DNA of 64,000 nucleotides from Afipia massiliensis (GCF_014203115.1 NZ_JACHIJ010000003.1:248001-312000); one strand, 5' to 3'. Shown: positions 39,128 to 48,950, numbered from the stretch's first letter. The notes: generated from the sequence alone by a model not told the origin. A program made the numbers and translations.

Positions 39128-40729
39128 TTATGCCAGCAATTTACGCAATTCCGCTTTCGCCACTTTCTCCAGCGTCGAACGCGGCATCTCCTCGACCAGA
39201 TGGACCTCGCGCGGCACCTTGAAATCGGCCAGCGCGTTCTTGCAGGCGCTCAGAATATCTTGCTGGAGCGTGGACGGCGCGCCGTGGAGGCCGCTCGTTG
39301 GAATGACGAACACCACCGGCACTTCGTCCAGCATCGGATGCTTCTTCGCGACCACCGCCGCCTCGCGCACGCCGGCCACCGTGATGACGATCTGCTCGAT
39401 CTCCGAGGCGGCGACATTCTCGCCGCCGACCTTCAGCATGTCCTTGGCGCGATCGCCGAACCGCAGGAAGCCGTTCTCCAGCAATTTTGCGCGGTCGCCG
39501 GTGATGAAATAGCCATGCTCGTCGAAGCTGTCGCGGGTGGCCTGCTCGTTGTGCAGATACTCCTTGAACAGCGACAGGCCGGGAATACCGCGGATCAGAA
39601 GATCGCCGGTGTCGCCAACCTGCGTCGCTGCGCCGTTCTCATCGACCACGCGGATCTCGTATTCCGGCGCGGCGCGGCCGATGGCGAGCGGAATGTTGGG
39701 CTGATGGGGCTCGCCGACAATGCCGTGGGTGATGGTTTCCGTCATGCCCCACCAGCCGATGGTCTTTACACCGAAGATGGCGTCGGTCGGCGGCTCGCAG
39801 ATCGCGCTGCCCCACAGCCGGAAGTGATGCGCCTTCGGGACCTCACGCTCCATCAGCGCCTTGACGCAGAACGGCACCAGCGACGTCCAGGTGCAGCGGT
39901 GCTCCAGCGCCGTGCTCCAGAAACGGCTGCCCGAGAAGCGCGGCTGGATCACGGCGGTGCCGCCGACCCACAGCGTCGATAGCATGGAGTAGGCCAGCGC
40001 GTTGGTATGGAACAGCGGCAGGTAGATAAGGTGAGTATCGTCGGGCCGGAGATCCTGATGCACGGCGTTGATCTTCGCGCCCCAGAGCGCGTTGGCATGT
40101 GTCCATAGCACCGCCTTCGGCCGCGACGTAGTGCCGGACGTATATTGCACGCTGCATGACGCGTAAGGATCGGCGGGACGGCGCGGACGGTCGGCGCTGT
40201 TGGCAAACAACGCCTCGAATGATTCAGACTTCGGCGGCTTGTAGCCCTGCGCGGGCGGTGCGCCTGCGTCGTGAGAAATGACCGCGAGCCAGTGCAGGTT
40301 GCGGCAGTTTGTTGCAATCAGGTCGGCATAGGCCGGTTGCGTGATCGCGGCGACCGCGCCGCAGTGATCGGCAAAGTATTCCATCTCGGCGGGCGCCGAG
40401 CGGGTGTTGGTCGTCACTGCAATGGCGCCGAGTTCGACGCAGGCAAACCACGTCAGCAGCATCTCGATGCAATTGTCGAGATGGATCAGCACGCAATCGC
40501 CGGGCTTGATCCCGCGTTTTGCGAGGCCCGCGGCCAGCGCACCGACACGGTCGTGGAATTCGCCATAGGTCCAGGGACGCGACGGCGCATCGAACGGCGC
40601 CCAGATCAGAAACGGATGGTCCCGCCGTGTCTCGGCGCGCAGCCGCAGCAGCCACGGCACATCCAGTCCGGCGAAGGGGCCGACATGACCCGGCAAGAAT
40701 TGTCCCGATACTAGATCGATCTTTGGCAT
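39128..40729 (-). CDS. Acyl-CoA synthetase / AMP-dependent ligase
   Basis: From the ATG at 40729 (GGGAG upstream) the protein is 533 residues. The AMP-binding P-loop is YTSGTTSRPKAVLWTH. The later motifs WGMTETI, TGDRAKL and RAKDMLKVGGENVAASEIEQ include the hinge and the catalytic-lysine region near EMPRSTLEKVAK. It adenylates a carboxylic acid and joins it to CoA, and resembles CaiC-like and long-chain ligases. An upstream extension to 40981 reads through intergenic DNA and is rejected. It lies 38 bp upstream of the reductase gene and 89 bp downstream of the P450 gene. Confidence 0.9.
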   Translation of the reverse strand: MPKIDLVSGQFLPGHVGPFAGLDVPWLLRLRAETRRDHPFLIWAPFDAPSRPWTYGEFHDRVGALAAGLAKRGIKPGDCVLIHLDNCIEMLLTWFACVELGAIAVTTNTRSAPAEMEYFADHCGAVAAITQPAYADLIATNCRNLHWLAVISHDAGAPPAQGYKPPKSESFEALFANSADRPRRPADPYASCSVQYTSGTTSRPKAVLWTHANALWGAKINAVHQDLRPDDTHLIYLPLFHTNALAYSMLSTLWVGGTAVIQPRFSGSRFWSTALEHRCTWTSLVPFCVKALMEREVPKAHHFRLWGSAICEPPTDAIFGVKTIGWWGMTETITHGIVGEPHQPNIPLAIGRAAPEYEIRVVDENGAATQVGDTGDLLIRGIPGLSLFKEYLHNEQATRDSFDEHGYFITGDRAKLLENGFLRFGDRAKDMLKVGGENVAASEIEQIVITVAGVREAAVVAKKHPMLDEVPVVFVIPTSGLHGAPSTLQQDILSACKNALADFKVPREVHLVEEMPRSTLEKVAKAELRKLLA

Positions 40730-40818
40730 GTTTTCTCCCGTCCCGCTTGTCCGTTGCGGATTGCCAATTGCTTGTCTGACGGGAGGCGCGGAGTCAACGT
40801 TGGACGGGCGCCGGCGCT

Positions 40819-42198
40819 TCATGCGGCCGTCAAAATCACGCGCAATCCGTCCTTGGGTTTGGGGATCGGCCACATCTGCCATGCGGGGACATAGCCCGGC
40901 GCCATGGTGACGTTGAGATTTTGCAGGAAATGAAATGCGAAGCACTTGGCCTGCATATAGGCGAAGTGCACTCCAATGCACATATGCGCGCCGCCGCTGA
41001 ACGGAACGAAAGCAAAGCGGTGTCGCGCGCGTTGCGCCTCGTCGGTAAAGCGCAGCGGATCGAACGCCTCGGGATCGGGCCAGTGTTCGCTCATGTGGTG
41101 GGTAAACAGCGGATTCATGCTGACCAGTGTGCCGGCTGGAATGTCAAAGCCCTTGAAACTGAAGTCACGCGTCGCGCGGCGCGGGATCGACGGCACCGGC
41201 GGTTTCATCCGCATCGCTTCCTTGAACGCCATTTCGGTGAGCGGCATGGCGTCGAGCTTCTCGAATGGCAGCGGCGCCCCGGGTTCGATCCCGAGCGCCG
41301 AGACTTCGTCGCGCAATCTGGTCTGCCACTCCGGATGCGCGGCCAGCAGCGCCACGAACGACGTCAGCGATGATGTGAGCGTGTCGTGCGCCGCCATGAT
41401 CAGAAAACTCATGTGGTCGACGATATCCTGCGTCGTGAGCAGCGCGCCGTCTTCATGAGTCGCGTGGCACAGTTGCGAGAACAGATCGTCACCGCCGTTC
41501 TCTCGCCGCAGGGGAATCTGTTGCGAGAAATAGGCGACGATACGCTGGCGCCCCCTGACGCCGCGCGCCATCTGGGTGCCGGGCCAGGGCTGGCGGATGA
41601 CGGCGACGGAGGCGGCGATCATGTCGACGAAGGCGCGTGTGACCTCGTCGACGTCAGGACCGATCTCGGTGCCGAGGAACGACGTCGCGGCGAGATCGAG
41701 CGTGAGCTGTTTCATCGCCGGGTAGAACAGCATCGGGCCGGGTGCCTCGCGCCATTGATCCACGCGCGCCGCGATACCCGTATCGAGCTGCGCGAGATAA
41801 TTCTTCATCGGTCCCGACTTGAACGCGACCGACATCGCGCGGCGATGCTGGCGATGTTCCTCGAAATCCAGCAGCATCAGTCCACGCGGAAACAGTCGCC
41901 CAAGAATTGTCTCCCATCCGTTGGTCGACGAGAACAGCTTGGTCTGGTCGAGCAGCATGAATTCGTTGGCTTCGGGACCGAGCAGCGAGACGCTGGTCTC
42001 GCCGAGCACGCGCGAGCGGTAGATCAGCCCATACTTGCGCGCCATCGCATCGACTTCGCCTCTTGGGTCGGCAAGAACGCTGAGCGTTCGCCCAATGAAT
42101 GGCCAGCCTTCGTCGCCGGGAATGTGAGCAAGCTTGGCGCGGTCCACCATGAGGGGCGGCTTGACCGCGACGGGTGATGTCAGGCTCTGCGTCGACAT
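40819..42198 (-). CDS. Cytochrome P450
   Basis: From the ATG at 42198, with GGGGAA upstream, the enzyme is 459 residues. The I-helix oxygen-activation motif is AAHDT (269-273), the ExxR pair is Glu327/Arg330 (KEAMRM), and the heme ligand is Cys407 in FSGGAHMCIG-type sequence. It is a soluble bacterial P450. With the ligase and the reductase-like protein it forms a minus-strand operon, so an oxidised acid intermediate is plausible. The redox partner is not encoded nearby. Confidence 0.93.
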   Translation of the reverse strand: MSTQSLTSPVAVKPPLMVDRAKLAHIPGDEGWPFIGRTLSVLADPRGEVDAMARKYGLIYRSRVLGETSVSLLGPEANEFMLLDQTKLFSSTNGWETILGRLFPRGLMLLDFEEHRQHRRAMSVAFKSGPMKNYLAQLDTGIAARVDQWREAPGPMLFYPAMKQLTLDLAATSFLGTEIGPDVDEVTRAFVDMIAASVAVIRQPWPGTQMARGVRGRQRIVAYFSQQIPLRRENGGDDLFSQLCHATHEDGALLTTQDIVDHMSFLIMAAHDTLTSSLTSFVALLAAHPEWQTRLRDEVSALGIEPGAPLPFEKLDAMPLTEMAFKEAMRMKPPVPSIPRRATRDFSFKGFDIPAGTLVSMNPLFTHHMSEHWPDPEAFDPLRFTDEAQRARHRFAFVPFSGGAHMCIGVHFAYMQAKCFAFHFLQNLNVTMAPGYVPAWQMWPIPKPKDGLRVILTAA

Positions 42199-42374
42199 TA
42201 CTATTCCCCGGAAAAGGTGTCGGAGGACATCGGTGAGCGGGCGGTATCCGATCAGAATTATCGCCGAGTTGGCGATGGCCGACAACTCCGATCACGGCTG
42301 GTTCGGATAGTTGTGATGGTGCGGTGCAGTTGATCGCTTGTGATGCGTCCACGACGCGGTGTCACGGAACCGGG

Positions 42375-43289
42375 TTACCCGGAATCCGCTGCCGCTTTCG
42401 CCAGCGCCTCGATGCGTTTCCGGAATGATCGCGGCGATTCTGCAAACACCCGGCCGGACAACAGCCGCGCGCGTTCGAGGTGAAACCGGCGCCGGCTTTC
42501 GATCGGCGGTGTCAGGCGCGAGCGCCAGTGAGCCAGCGGCTGGTTCGGTTGCGTCAACAGGCTGAGGGCGACGAGATCGTTGCTCTTGCCGAGTTGCATG
42601 CGCAGTTTCTGTACCTCATCGATGAAGGCGCGCCACACCTTCGGCCACAGCGGTGCAATGAGGTCCAGTTGGTAGCGAAATGCAACGATGGCCTTGCGGA
42701 AATCGTGAATGGCCTCTGGATTCGTGTCGTCCCATTCGCGCGGAAGACGGCGGCGGGCGCGGCGGTAGGATCGTGCGAGCGCGGTCACGCTGTCTTCAAA
42801 GGAGATGCGTTCGAGCGGCCAACTCGCTAGGCAAGTCGACGCCCGCGCAAGGCCGTCGCGCAGGTGTTGATGAACCTCTGCATTGAGCTGGGCGGTCTCG
42901 GAAGCCTCTCGCGTCTCTTGCAGCCGCCGGGTGATGGTGGCTTCGGTTCGTTGCGACATCGCGGGCGTCCCGGCATCCCGCTGTTTTGCGATGTCGGCCA
43001 GCGCATCGAGAACGCTTTGTGCATCACGGCTGCGGCCGAACTCGCGGGCGAGGAGGCGAGCTTCGTGACGCAGAACCATGGCCTCGTCGCCGATCGGACC
43101 TTGCAGCAGCCGCAACAAGGCCTGCCAGCGCTTCAGCGCGACGCGAAGATCATGAATGGCGGTGCTTGGTTCGCCGCCATGAAGCGGGTCTTGGAGTCGT
43201 TCGTGCGCGGCCCGGGCCGTGGCCAGAATGTTATCCCCGGTCTGCCGCAGCGAATGCGCAACCGGCGGAGCCTGAGGGGCGGCCATCAT
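42375..43289 (-). CDS. CHAD domain protein
   Basis: The 304-residue helical protein has the CHAD pattern of conserved histidines and charged residues: IHDLRVALKRWQALLRLL near the start and NPEAIHDFRKAIVAFRYQLD past the middle. CHAD domains bind inorganic polyphosphate and often neighbour CYTH phosphatases or polyphosphate kinase genes; neither is seen here. Two adjacent ATG codons (43289 and 43286) are possible starts. A role in polyphosphate granule association is inferred from the family. Confidence 0.9.
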   Translation of the reverse strand: MMAAPQAPPVAHSLRQTGDNILATARAAHERLQDPLHGGEPSTAIHDLRVALKRWQALLRLLQGPIGDEAMVLRHEARLLAREFGRSRDAQSVLDALADIAKQRDAGTPAMSQRTEATITRRLQETREASETAQLNAEVHQHLRDGLARASTCLASWPLERISFEDSVTALARSYRRARRRLPREWDDTNPEAIHDFRKAIVAFRYQLDLIAPLWPKVWRAFIDEVQKLRMQLGKSNDLVALSLLTQPNQPLAHWRSRLTPPIESRRRFHLERARLLSGRVFAESPRSFRKRIEALAKAAADSG

Positions 43290-43396
43290 CGACGTCTGTC
43301 CAGAGCCATTCGCGCAAGATTATGGCTTCTCAACGCCGGTGGAAAGTCTCCATCCAGGTGTACCGCGAAGTGGGATGCCGCCTTCTGGCAAACGAA

Positions 43397-43801
43397 CTAG
43401 GCTGGAACGATGGTCTTGCCGATCGGCCACAGCGCGATACCGGCGAGCTTGAGATGCGCCCATGCGAAGGGAATGCCGATAATCGTCACCGCGAGAATGA
43501 CGGCGGTCACCACATGGCCGAGCGCCAGCCACCAGCCCGCCAGCACCAGCCAGATGATGTTGCCGATCAGGCCGAGAACTCCGGTGCCGACATCGGAGCG
43601 GCCGAGATATTCATCGCGCGACACGGCTTTCTGACCGAACGGAAACAGCGTGTAGGTCGCGATGTTGAACGCGGCCCTGGCCCACGGCACGCCGATGATG
43701 GTGATGGCCATGATGACGGCGGCGACCACCCAGCCGAGCGCCATCCAGAAGCCGCCGAGCACGACCCACAATATGTTGAGCAGAAGTGAAACGGGGGACA
43801 T
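43397..43801 (-). CDS. YccF-type inner membrane protein
   Basis: The 134-residue protein consists of two tandem YccF/DUF307 repeats, each with the glycine-rich hydrophobic pattern LWVVLGGFWMALGWVVAAVI or LGLIGNIIWLVLAGWWLALG, followed by ITIIGVPWARAAFNIA or VTIIGIPFAWAHLKLA. It is an integral inner membrane protein of unknown function. It is upstream of the CHAD gene on the same strand, with 107 bp between them. Confidence 0.9.
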   Translation of the reverse strand: MSPVSLLLNILWVVLGGFWMALGWVVAAVIMAITIIGVPWARAAFNIATYTLFPFGQKAVSRDEYLGRSDVGTGVLGLIGNIIWLVLAGWWLALGHVVTAVILAVTIIGIPFAWAHLKLAGIALWPIGKTIVPA

Positions 43802-43941
43802 CGGAACTCATCGGAAGGAGGGCACTTGATCCAGTGTAGCACCATTTCGCAACGCCGTCGTGAAAACCGGCGCGCGCTGCGTTTAACGGTAGCCAATCCG
43901 GATGCGACGCCCATATAGAGTGGGACATCAAGGAGACATCA

Positions 43942-44232
43942 ATGCCGAAACTCAATTTCGCGTCAGCTACGGCGACTCTGGCAACGGTTGCCGTTGCGGC
44001 GCTCGCCGTCACGCTCGGCTCCGCAGCACCGGCCAGGGCCGATGCGCCATTCTGCTCGGAAAACTACAGCCGCACCGGGATGGGCCGTATGTGTGTCTAT
44101 TACACCTATGAGCAGTGCCGCGTGGCCACCAGCGGCGTCGGCGGTTCGTGCAGCGCCAATGCGTGGTACCAGCCCCGTGAATATTATGAGCCCGCCCCGC
44201 GGCGGCATCGTCGGCACCGGCATCACGGCTGA
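43942..44232 (+). CDS. DUF3551 family secreted protein (paralogue)
   Basis: The 96-residue protein has a signal peptide (residues 1 to about 33, ending ARA) and the DUF3551 cysteine layout: PFCSENY, MCVYYTYEQCRVATSGVG and SCSANAWYQP. The tail is rich in arginine and histidine. It is clearly related to the product at 30479-30727 (shared YEQC and cysteine spacing). Function unknown; AAGGAGACATCA precedes the start. Confidence 0.82.
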   Translation: MPKLNFASATATLATVAVAALAVTLGSAAPARADAPFCSENYSRTGMGRMCVYYTYEQCRVATSGVGGSCSANAWYQPREYYEPAPRRHRRHRHHG

Positions 44233-44398
44233 GGCCGTTTCCGGTTCACGCGATTTTGTCGTCGCATATATCTTCGGCGCGGGTTTCCGCGCCGATATTT
44301 GTCTGCGGCGCGCCTTGAACCCATATTGCCGGGCGGCCGTATTTTTGGAACGCTGGCCGGGCAACACAGCGCGCTGAGGGAACGGCAAGGCATTGGTC

Positions 44399-45574
44399 AT
44401 GAACGCGTCGGACAGTCAGGGTGCAGGCGGCGACAGCGGCAGGGACGCGTTCTACAGCGCCATGCCGGTGTTTCGCGGCTTCGCCAATCTGATGGACCCG
44501 TCGCTGTACCAGCCGGTGCCCGATGGATGGCTGATCGGCGTTGCCGATATCGTGCAATCGACCAAGGCGATTGCGGACAATCGCTACAAGGCCGTGAACA
44601 TGGCGGGCGCATCGGTGATCGCGTCGGTGACCAATGCGCTGGACAATCGCGATTTTCCGTTTGCCTTTGGAGGCGATGGCGCGGGCTTCGCGGTGTCGCC
44701 GCAGGATGCCGAGCTGGCGCGCGATGCGCTGGCGGCCACCGCGACCTGGGTCAAGGAGGATCTCGATCTCTCCTTGCGCGTGGCGCTGGTGCCGATCGAG
44801 GCGATCCGCGCGCAGGGTCTCGATGTGCGGGTGGCGCGCTATGCGGCCTCGCCGCATGTGTCCTACGCGATGTTTTCGGGCGGCGGGCTGGCGTGGGCGG
44901 AAGCCGCGATGAAACGCGGCGAGTTCACCGTGCCGATGGCGCCGTCCGGCGCGCATCCCGATCTCACCGGATTGTCGTGTCGTTTTTCGGAGATGCCGGC
45001 GGAGCGCGGTCTCATCCTGTCGATGCTGATCGTGCCTGCATCTACGGACAGCGCGGCATTCCGCCGCCTGATCGAGGATGTGGTGACGCTGGTCGAGCGA
45101 AGCCCGGGTTCGGGACGGCCGGTGCCTGTCGCCGGGCCGCCGCTGCGCTGGCCAGTGCCGGGCGCGCAATATGAAGCGCTGGCGCAGCGCGGCGGGCCGC
45201 TGTTCGTCCGCCGCCTCAGTGTTCACGCCATGACGTTGTTCGCCTATGTGCTGTTTCGATTCGGGATTCCCGTCGGCGGTTTCGTGCCGCAAATCTATAT
45301 GCAGCAGGTGGTGGAGAATTCGGACTTCCGGAAATATGACGACGGCCTGCGCATGGTGCTGGACTGCAAGCCCGAACTGGCCGACGCACTGGAAAACCGT
45401 CTTGCGGTGGCCGCCGCCGCCGGCACGGCGCGTTACGGCCTGCATCGGCAAGATGCGGCGATGATGACGTGCTTTACCCTGGCAGCGTCCCGGCCTGATC
45501 ACTTTCATTTCGTCGATGGCGCACGCGGCGGTTATGCGTCCGCCGCCACCGCGTTGAAGGCGACGCTGAACTAA
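44399..45574 (+). CDS. DUF3095 protein, adenylate/guanylate cyclase-like fold
   Basis: The 391-residue protein resembles the DUF3095 family. The central block GWLIGVADIVQSTKAIADNR, then VNMAGASVIASVTNAL and FPFAFGGDGAGFAV recall class III nucleotide cyclases: an Asp in a VADIVQST-like metal site and a GGDGAGF turn in place of the usual metal-binding loop. Whether it makes a cyclic nucleotide is unknown. An alternative TTG start is at 44393. It stands alone on the plus strand. Confidence 0.7.
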   Translation: MNASDSQGAGGDSGRDAFYSAMPVFRGFANLMDPSLYQPVPDGWLIGVADIVQSTKAIADNRYKAVNMAGASVIASVTNALDNRDFPFAFGGDGAGFAVSPQDAELARDALAATATWVKEDLDLSLRVALVPIEAIRAQGLDVRVARYAASPHVSYAMFSGGGLAWAEAAMKRGEFTVPMAPSGAHPDLTGLSCRFSEMPAERGLILSMLIVPASTDSAAFRRLIEDVVTLVERSPGSGRPVPVAGPPLRWPVPGAQYEALAQRGGPLFVRRLSVHAMTLFAYVLFRFGIPVGGFVPQIYMQQVVENSDFRKYDDGLRMVLDCKPELADALENRLAVAAAAGTARYGLHRQDAAMMTCFTLAASRPDHFHFVDGARGGYASAATALKATLN

Positions 45575-45660
45575 CAAGCCGGACGTCTTTCGACGGTCAT
45601 TGAAAAGGGCGGCGGAAACCTGCACCATCGCGCGACTTTCGCGGGCGCTGCAGGCGGATT

Positions 45661-46539
45661 ATGGGCAGGATCGATTCCAGGGGTAAGCGCCGGCGTGGCA
45701 GGACATCGCTTTGCGGTGTCGCGCTCGGCCTGCTTGTCGTCCTCGGTTGTCTTGGCCCGGCGCAGGGCAGCGACGATGACGATGATGAGTCATCCAGCGC
45801 AGGCCCGAGGCAGCCGAACATCTATCTCGATTACAATACGGCCTATGCGATCGTGCCGCCCAATACGCTCGCGATCGGTTTCAGGAATTTCATTTCGCCG
45901 ATTCCGGTGGGGTCGCAGGCCGTGATGCTGAACGCGCCGCTGACGGTAGATCTCACCGAACGGTTCTCGCTATATGGCGGCATTAGCGCCATCACGTCGC
46001 GGTCCGATACCTCGCCCTGGTCGTCGATGATCGTCGACAGCTTGAATATCGGGTTCAACGCCGACGTCATCCAGCAGGATAGTAAGACGGTGACGGTGAT
46101 TTCGACTTTGACGCGGTCGATCAACAGCGCGCCGGGGCTGGGGTCGACATCGAACCAGACGGTCGTCGAACTCGATTACGGACTCAATGAAGATCAAACG
46201 AAGGGTTTGCTCGCGGGCACACGAGTGACCGCCGTCTGGGTGGATTCGGCGCTTGCGAAAGTCGAGCCGGCGTTCGTCGGATATCTCGGCGGCTATTATC
46301 AGTGGCCGAACAACTGGAAGCTGTCCGGTCGCTTCGGCATTCAGAGCTTCGGCGGGGCCCAAATCTTCGGCGGTCTGATCAGGGCAAAGGCGTTTACCCA
46401 GCCGACCATGCGGATCGATCTTGAGCGGATGGACGACAATGACAACCGGCTGTTCGGGGCGACGGTCGAGGTGTCCTGGATGCCGGAGCCGCTTGTCCAG
46501 TTCACGTTGCGGACGCCGCTCTATGCGGTGCGCAATTGA
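45661..46539 (+). CDS. Secreted protein, probably outer-membrane beta-barrel type
   Basis: The 292-residue product has a basic N-terminus and signal peptide (about 16-36, VALGLLVVLGCLGPAQGS), then an acidic stretch (DDDDDESSS). The rest has alternating beta-type segments ending in aromatic or polar residues, such as RFSLYGGISAITSRS and GGYYQWPNNWKLSGRF, and finishes TLRTPLYAVRN. I cannot name a family. An outer-membrane or periplasmic beta-rich protein is the best guess. The pentapeptide gene follows 61 bp downstream. Confidence 0.6.
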   Translation: MGRIDSRGKRRRGRTSLCGVALGLLVVLGCLGPAQGSDDDDDESSSAGPRQPNIYLDYNTAYAIVPPNTLAIGFRNFISPIPVGSQAVMLNAPLTVDLTERFSLYGGISAITSRSDTSPWSSMIVDSLNIGFNADVIQQDSKTVTVISTLTRSINSAPGLGSTSNQTVVELDYGLNEDQTKGLLAGTRVTAVWVDSALAKVEPAFVGYLGGYYQWPNNWKLSGRFGIQSFGGAQIFGGLIRAKAFTQPTMRIDLERMDDNDNRLFGATVEVSWMPEPLVQFTLRTPLYAVRN

Positions 46540-46600
46540 GCTTCGCGAACAGCGGCAACAGATGCGCTGTACCAGAACGTGTTCACTGAGAGGAACGGAC

Positions 46601-46870
46601 ATGGACATTCACGGAGGACAGAGGCAACGCCTTGACGTGAAGGGATCGGACATTTCGGGCTCGACCTTCGACGACGTCAACATGTCGGGCTGTACCGCGC
46701 ACGACGTCAATCTCAGCGGATTGCGGATCGACTACGCCAACCTCGCGGGGCTTCATATCAACAATGCGAATATGGCCGGGGCCTGTCTCACGGATTGCCG
46801 GATCGAAGGCATGACCATTAACGGCATCAAGGTCGAGGACATGCTGGCGGCCTATGAGAAGCAGAAATAG
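46601..46870 (+). CDS. Small pentapeptide-repeat-like protein
   Basis: From the ATG at 46601 (GAGAGGAA upstream) the 89-residue protein is nearly all five-residue repeats of the A(N/D)LxG type: DISGSTFDDVNMSG, DVNLSGLRIDYANLAG, HINNANMAGACL and RIEGMTINGI. Such sequences form right-handed quadrilateral beta-helices. Function is unknown; longer relatives include gyrase-protecting proteins, but this one is too short to assume that role. Confidence 0.75.
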   Translation: MDIHGGQRQRLDVKGSDISGSTFDDVNMSGCTAHDVNLSGLRIDYANLAGLHINNANMAGACLTDCRIEGMTINGIKVEDMLAAYEKQK

Positions 46871-46973
46871 CCATCCTTGGCGCCTCCCGCTTCGACTTTA
46901 GGCTAAAGCCACCCCATCAGGTGGAACTTTCCCGGTGCGCCGGCGTTTGGGCTGGTTGGCATGGGAAATACCG

Positions 46974-48950
46974 ATGATTGCTGAGGACACCGCTTTAAAG
47001 ACAGCGAACCGTTTCGATGCGTCCCTGACCCAGGACGGGCGCTACCGATTATTGATCGAAGCGGTAACCGATTACGCCATTTACATGCTCGATCCTGATG
47101 GGTGGGTGACGAGCTGGAATCCGGGGGCGCAACGCTTCAAGGGCTACACCGCCTCTGAAATCATAGGCCGTCATTTTTCCGAGTTCTATGTTGAGGAGGA
47201 CCGCAAGTCCGGGCTTCCCGCGCGCGCGCTCGCGACCTCGGCGCGCGAAGGCAAGTTCGAGAGCGAGGGCTGGCGTATCCGCAAGGACGGCAGTCGGTTC
47301 TGGGCTCATGTGGTGATCGACCCGATCCGCTCGCCCGACGGGCAGCTCGTCGGCTTCGCCAAGATCACGCGCGACCTGACCGAGCGCAGGGCGGCGGAAC
47401 AGCGTCTCAAGCAGAATGAAGAACAGTTTCGGTTGCTTGTGCAGGGCGTGACCGATTACGCGCTCTATATGCTCGACCCGCAGGGGCGCGTGAACAGCTG
47501 GAATGTCGGCGCAGAACGGATCAAGCAATACCGCGCCGATGAGATCATCGGTCAGCATTTCTCAAAGTTCTACTCGGAGAGCGACCGGCAGAAGGGTGAA
47601 CCGCAGAACGCGCTGGACACTGCGCGCCGTGAAGGCCGCTTCGAAAAGGAAGGCTGGCGCGTGCGCAAGGACGGCACGCAGTTCTGGGCCAGCGTCATCA
47701 TCGACCCGATCCGCGACGACACCGGCGCTCTCATTGGCTTCGCCAAGATCACCCGCGACATCACCGAACGCAGGGAAACGCAGAAGGCTCTCGACCAGGC
47801 GCGCGAGGCACTGGCCCATTCACAGAAGATGGATGCGATCGGACAGTTGACCGGCGGCATCGCCCACGATTTCAACAATCTGCTGATGGTCATTCTCGGA
47901 AGTCTTGAGCTTGTCGGCAGACGGCTCCCCGACGACGAACGGATCGCAACGCTGATCTCCAACGCGACCCAGGCCGCACAGCGCGGCGCCGCGCTGACCC
48001 AGCGCATGCTGGCTTTCGCGCGCCGCCAGGATCTCGATCTCAGGCCGGTCGATGTGCCGGACCTCGTGGGAGGCATGACCGATCTGTTGCAGAGATCTCT
48101 CGGCCCGTCGGTGTCGATCGAGACGCACTTTCCGCCCAAGCTCAATTTTGTTCACGCCGACGCCAATCAGCTTGAAATGGCGTTGCTGAATCTCGCGGTG
48201 AATGCGCGCGATGCGATGCCGGGTGGCGGCAGCATCGTCATCGCGGCGCGCGCGGAAACCGTCAAAGGCCGCTCGCAAGGCAGACTCAAGGCCGGGCGTT
48301 ATGTCTGCCTTTCGGTGAAGGACACCGGCGAGGGCATGGATCGGGTGACACTGAGACGCGCGATGGAGCCGTTCTTCACCACGAAGGGTGTCGGCCGCGG
48401 CACCGGACTGGGCTTGTCGATGGTTCACGGCATGACCGAACAGTCCGGCGGCCGCTTCGTTCTGAAAAGCCAAAAAGGCGAAGGTACCACGGCGGAGATC
48501 TGGCTTCCCGTCGCCAAAGCGGCCAAAGCCGCTGAGAGAGAGCGTTCCATCCGCGACGGCGCACCGCACACCCGCCCGCTGGTGGTGCTTGCCGTCGATG
48601 ATGACGGTCTCGTGCTGATGAATACCACGGTGATGCTGCAGGACATGGGGCATAAGGTGCTCGAGGCGACATCAGGCAGCCAGGCGCTCGATATCCTGCG
48701 GCGCGAGCAGGCGGTCGATCTCGTGATTACCGATCACGCGATGCCGAAAATGACCGGCGTTCAACTCGCCGCTGCGATCAAGGTCGAGCGGCCGGGCCTT
48801 CCGATCATTCTTGCGACGGGCTACGCCGAGCTACCGGCGGGCGAGGACGCCGAGCTGCCCAAGCTCAGCAAGCCATTCGGCCAGCAGGAATTGATGCAGG
48901 CCGTGGCCACGGCGATGGTGAATCAAGCTCCATTATCCAAGGCGATTTGA
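46974..48950 (+). CDS. Hybrid sensor histidine kinase with tandem PAS domains and receiver
   Basis: From the ATG at 46974 the protein is 658 residues with no transmembrane segment, so the sensor is cytosolic. Two PAS domains (about 20-135 and 150-265) are very similar, each with DYAxYMLDPxG, an SWN block, FAKITRD and TERR, pointing to a recent duplication. A HisKA/HATPase kinase follows, with H298 in GGIAHDFNNLLMVI and the ATP-binding TKGVGRGTGLGLSMVHG. The C-terminal receiver has Asp587 (VITDHAMPKM). The signal and output are unknown. A GTG start at 46935 is possible but less likely. Confidence 0.9.
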   Translation: MIAEDTALKTANRFDASLTQDGRYRLLIEAVTDYAIYMLDPDGWVTSWNPGAQRFKGYTASEIIGRHFSEFYVEEDRKSGLPARALATSAREGKFESEGWRIRKDGSRFWAHVVIDPIRSPDGQLVGFAKITRDLTERRAAEQRLKQNEEQFRLLVQGVTDYALYMLDPQGRVNSWNVGAERIKQYRADEIIGQHFSKFYSESDRQKGEPQNALDTARREGRFEKEGWRVRKDGTQFWASVIIDPIRDDTGALIGFAKITRDITERRETQKALDQAREALAHSQKMDAIGQLTGGIAHDFNNLLMVILGSLELVGRRLPDDERIATLISNATQAAQRGAALTQRMLAFARRQDLDLRPVDVPDLVGGMTDLLQRSLGPSVSIETHFPPKLNFVHADANQLEMALLNLAVNARDAMPGGGSIVIAARAETVKGRSQGRLKAGRYVCLSVKDTGEGMDRVTLRRAMEPFFTTKGVGRGTGLGLSMVHGMTEQSGGRFVLKSQKGEGTTAEIWLPVAKAAKAAERERSIRDGAPHTRPLVVLAVDDDGLVLMNTTVMLQDMGHKVLEATSGSQALDILRREQAVDLVITDHAMPKMTGVQLAAAIKVERPGLPIILATGYAELPAGEDAELPKLSKPFGQQELMQAVATAMVNQAPLSKAI

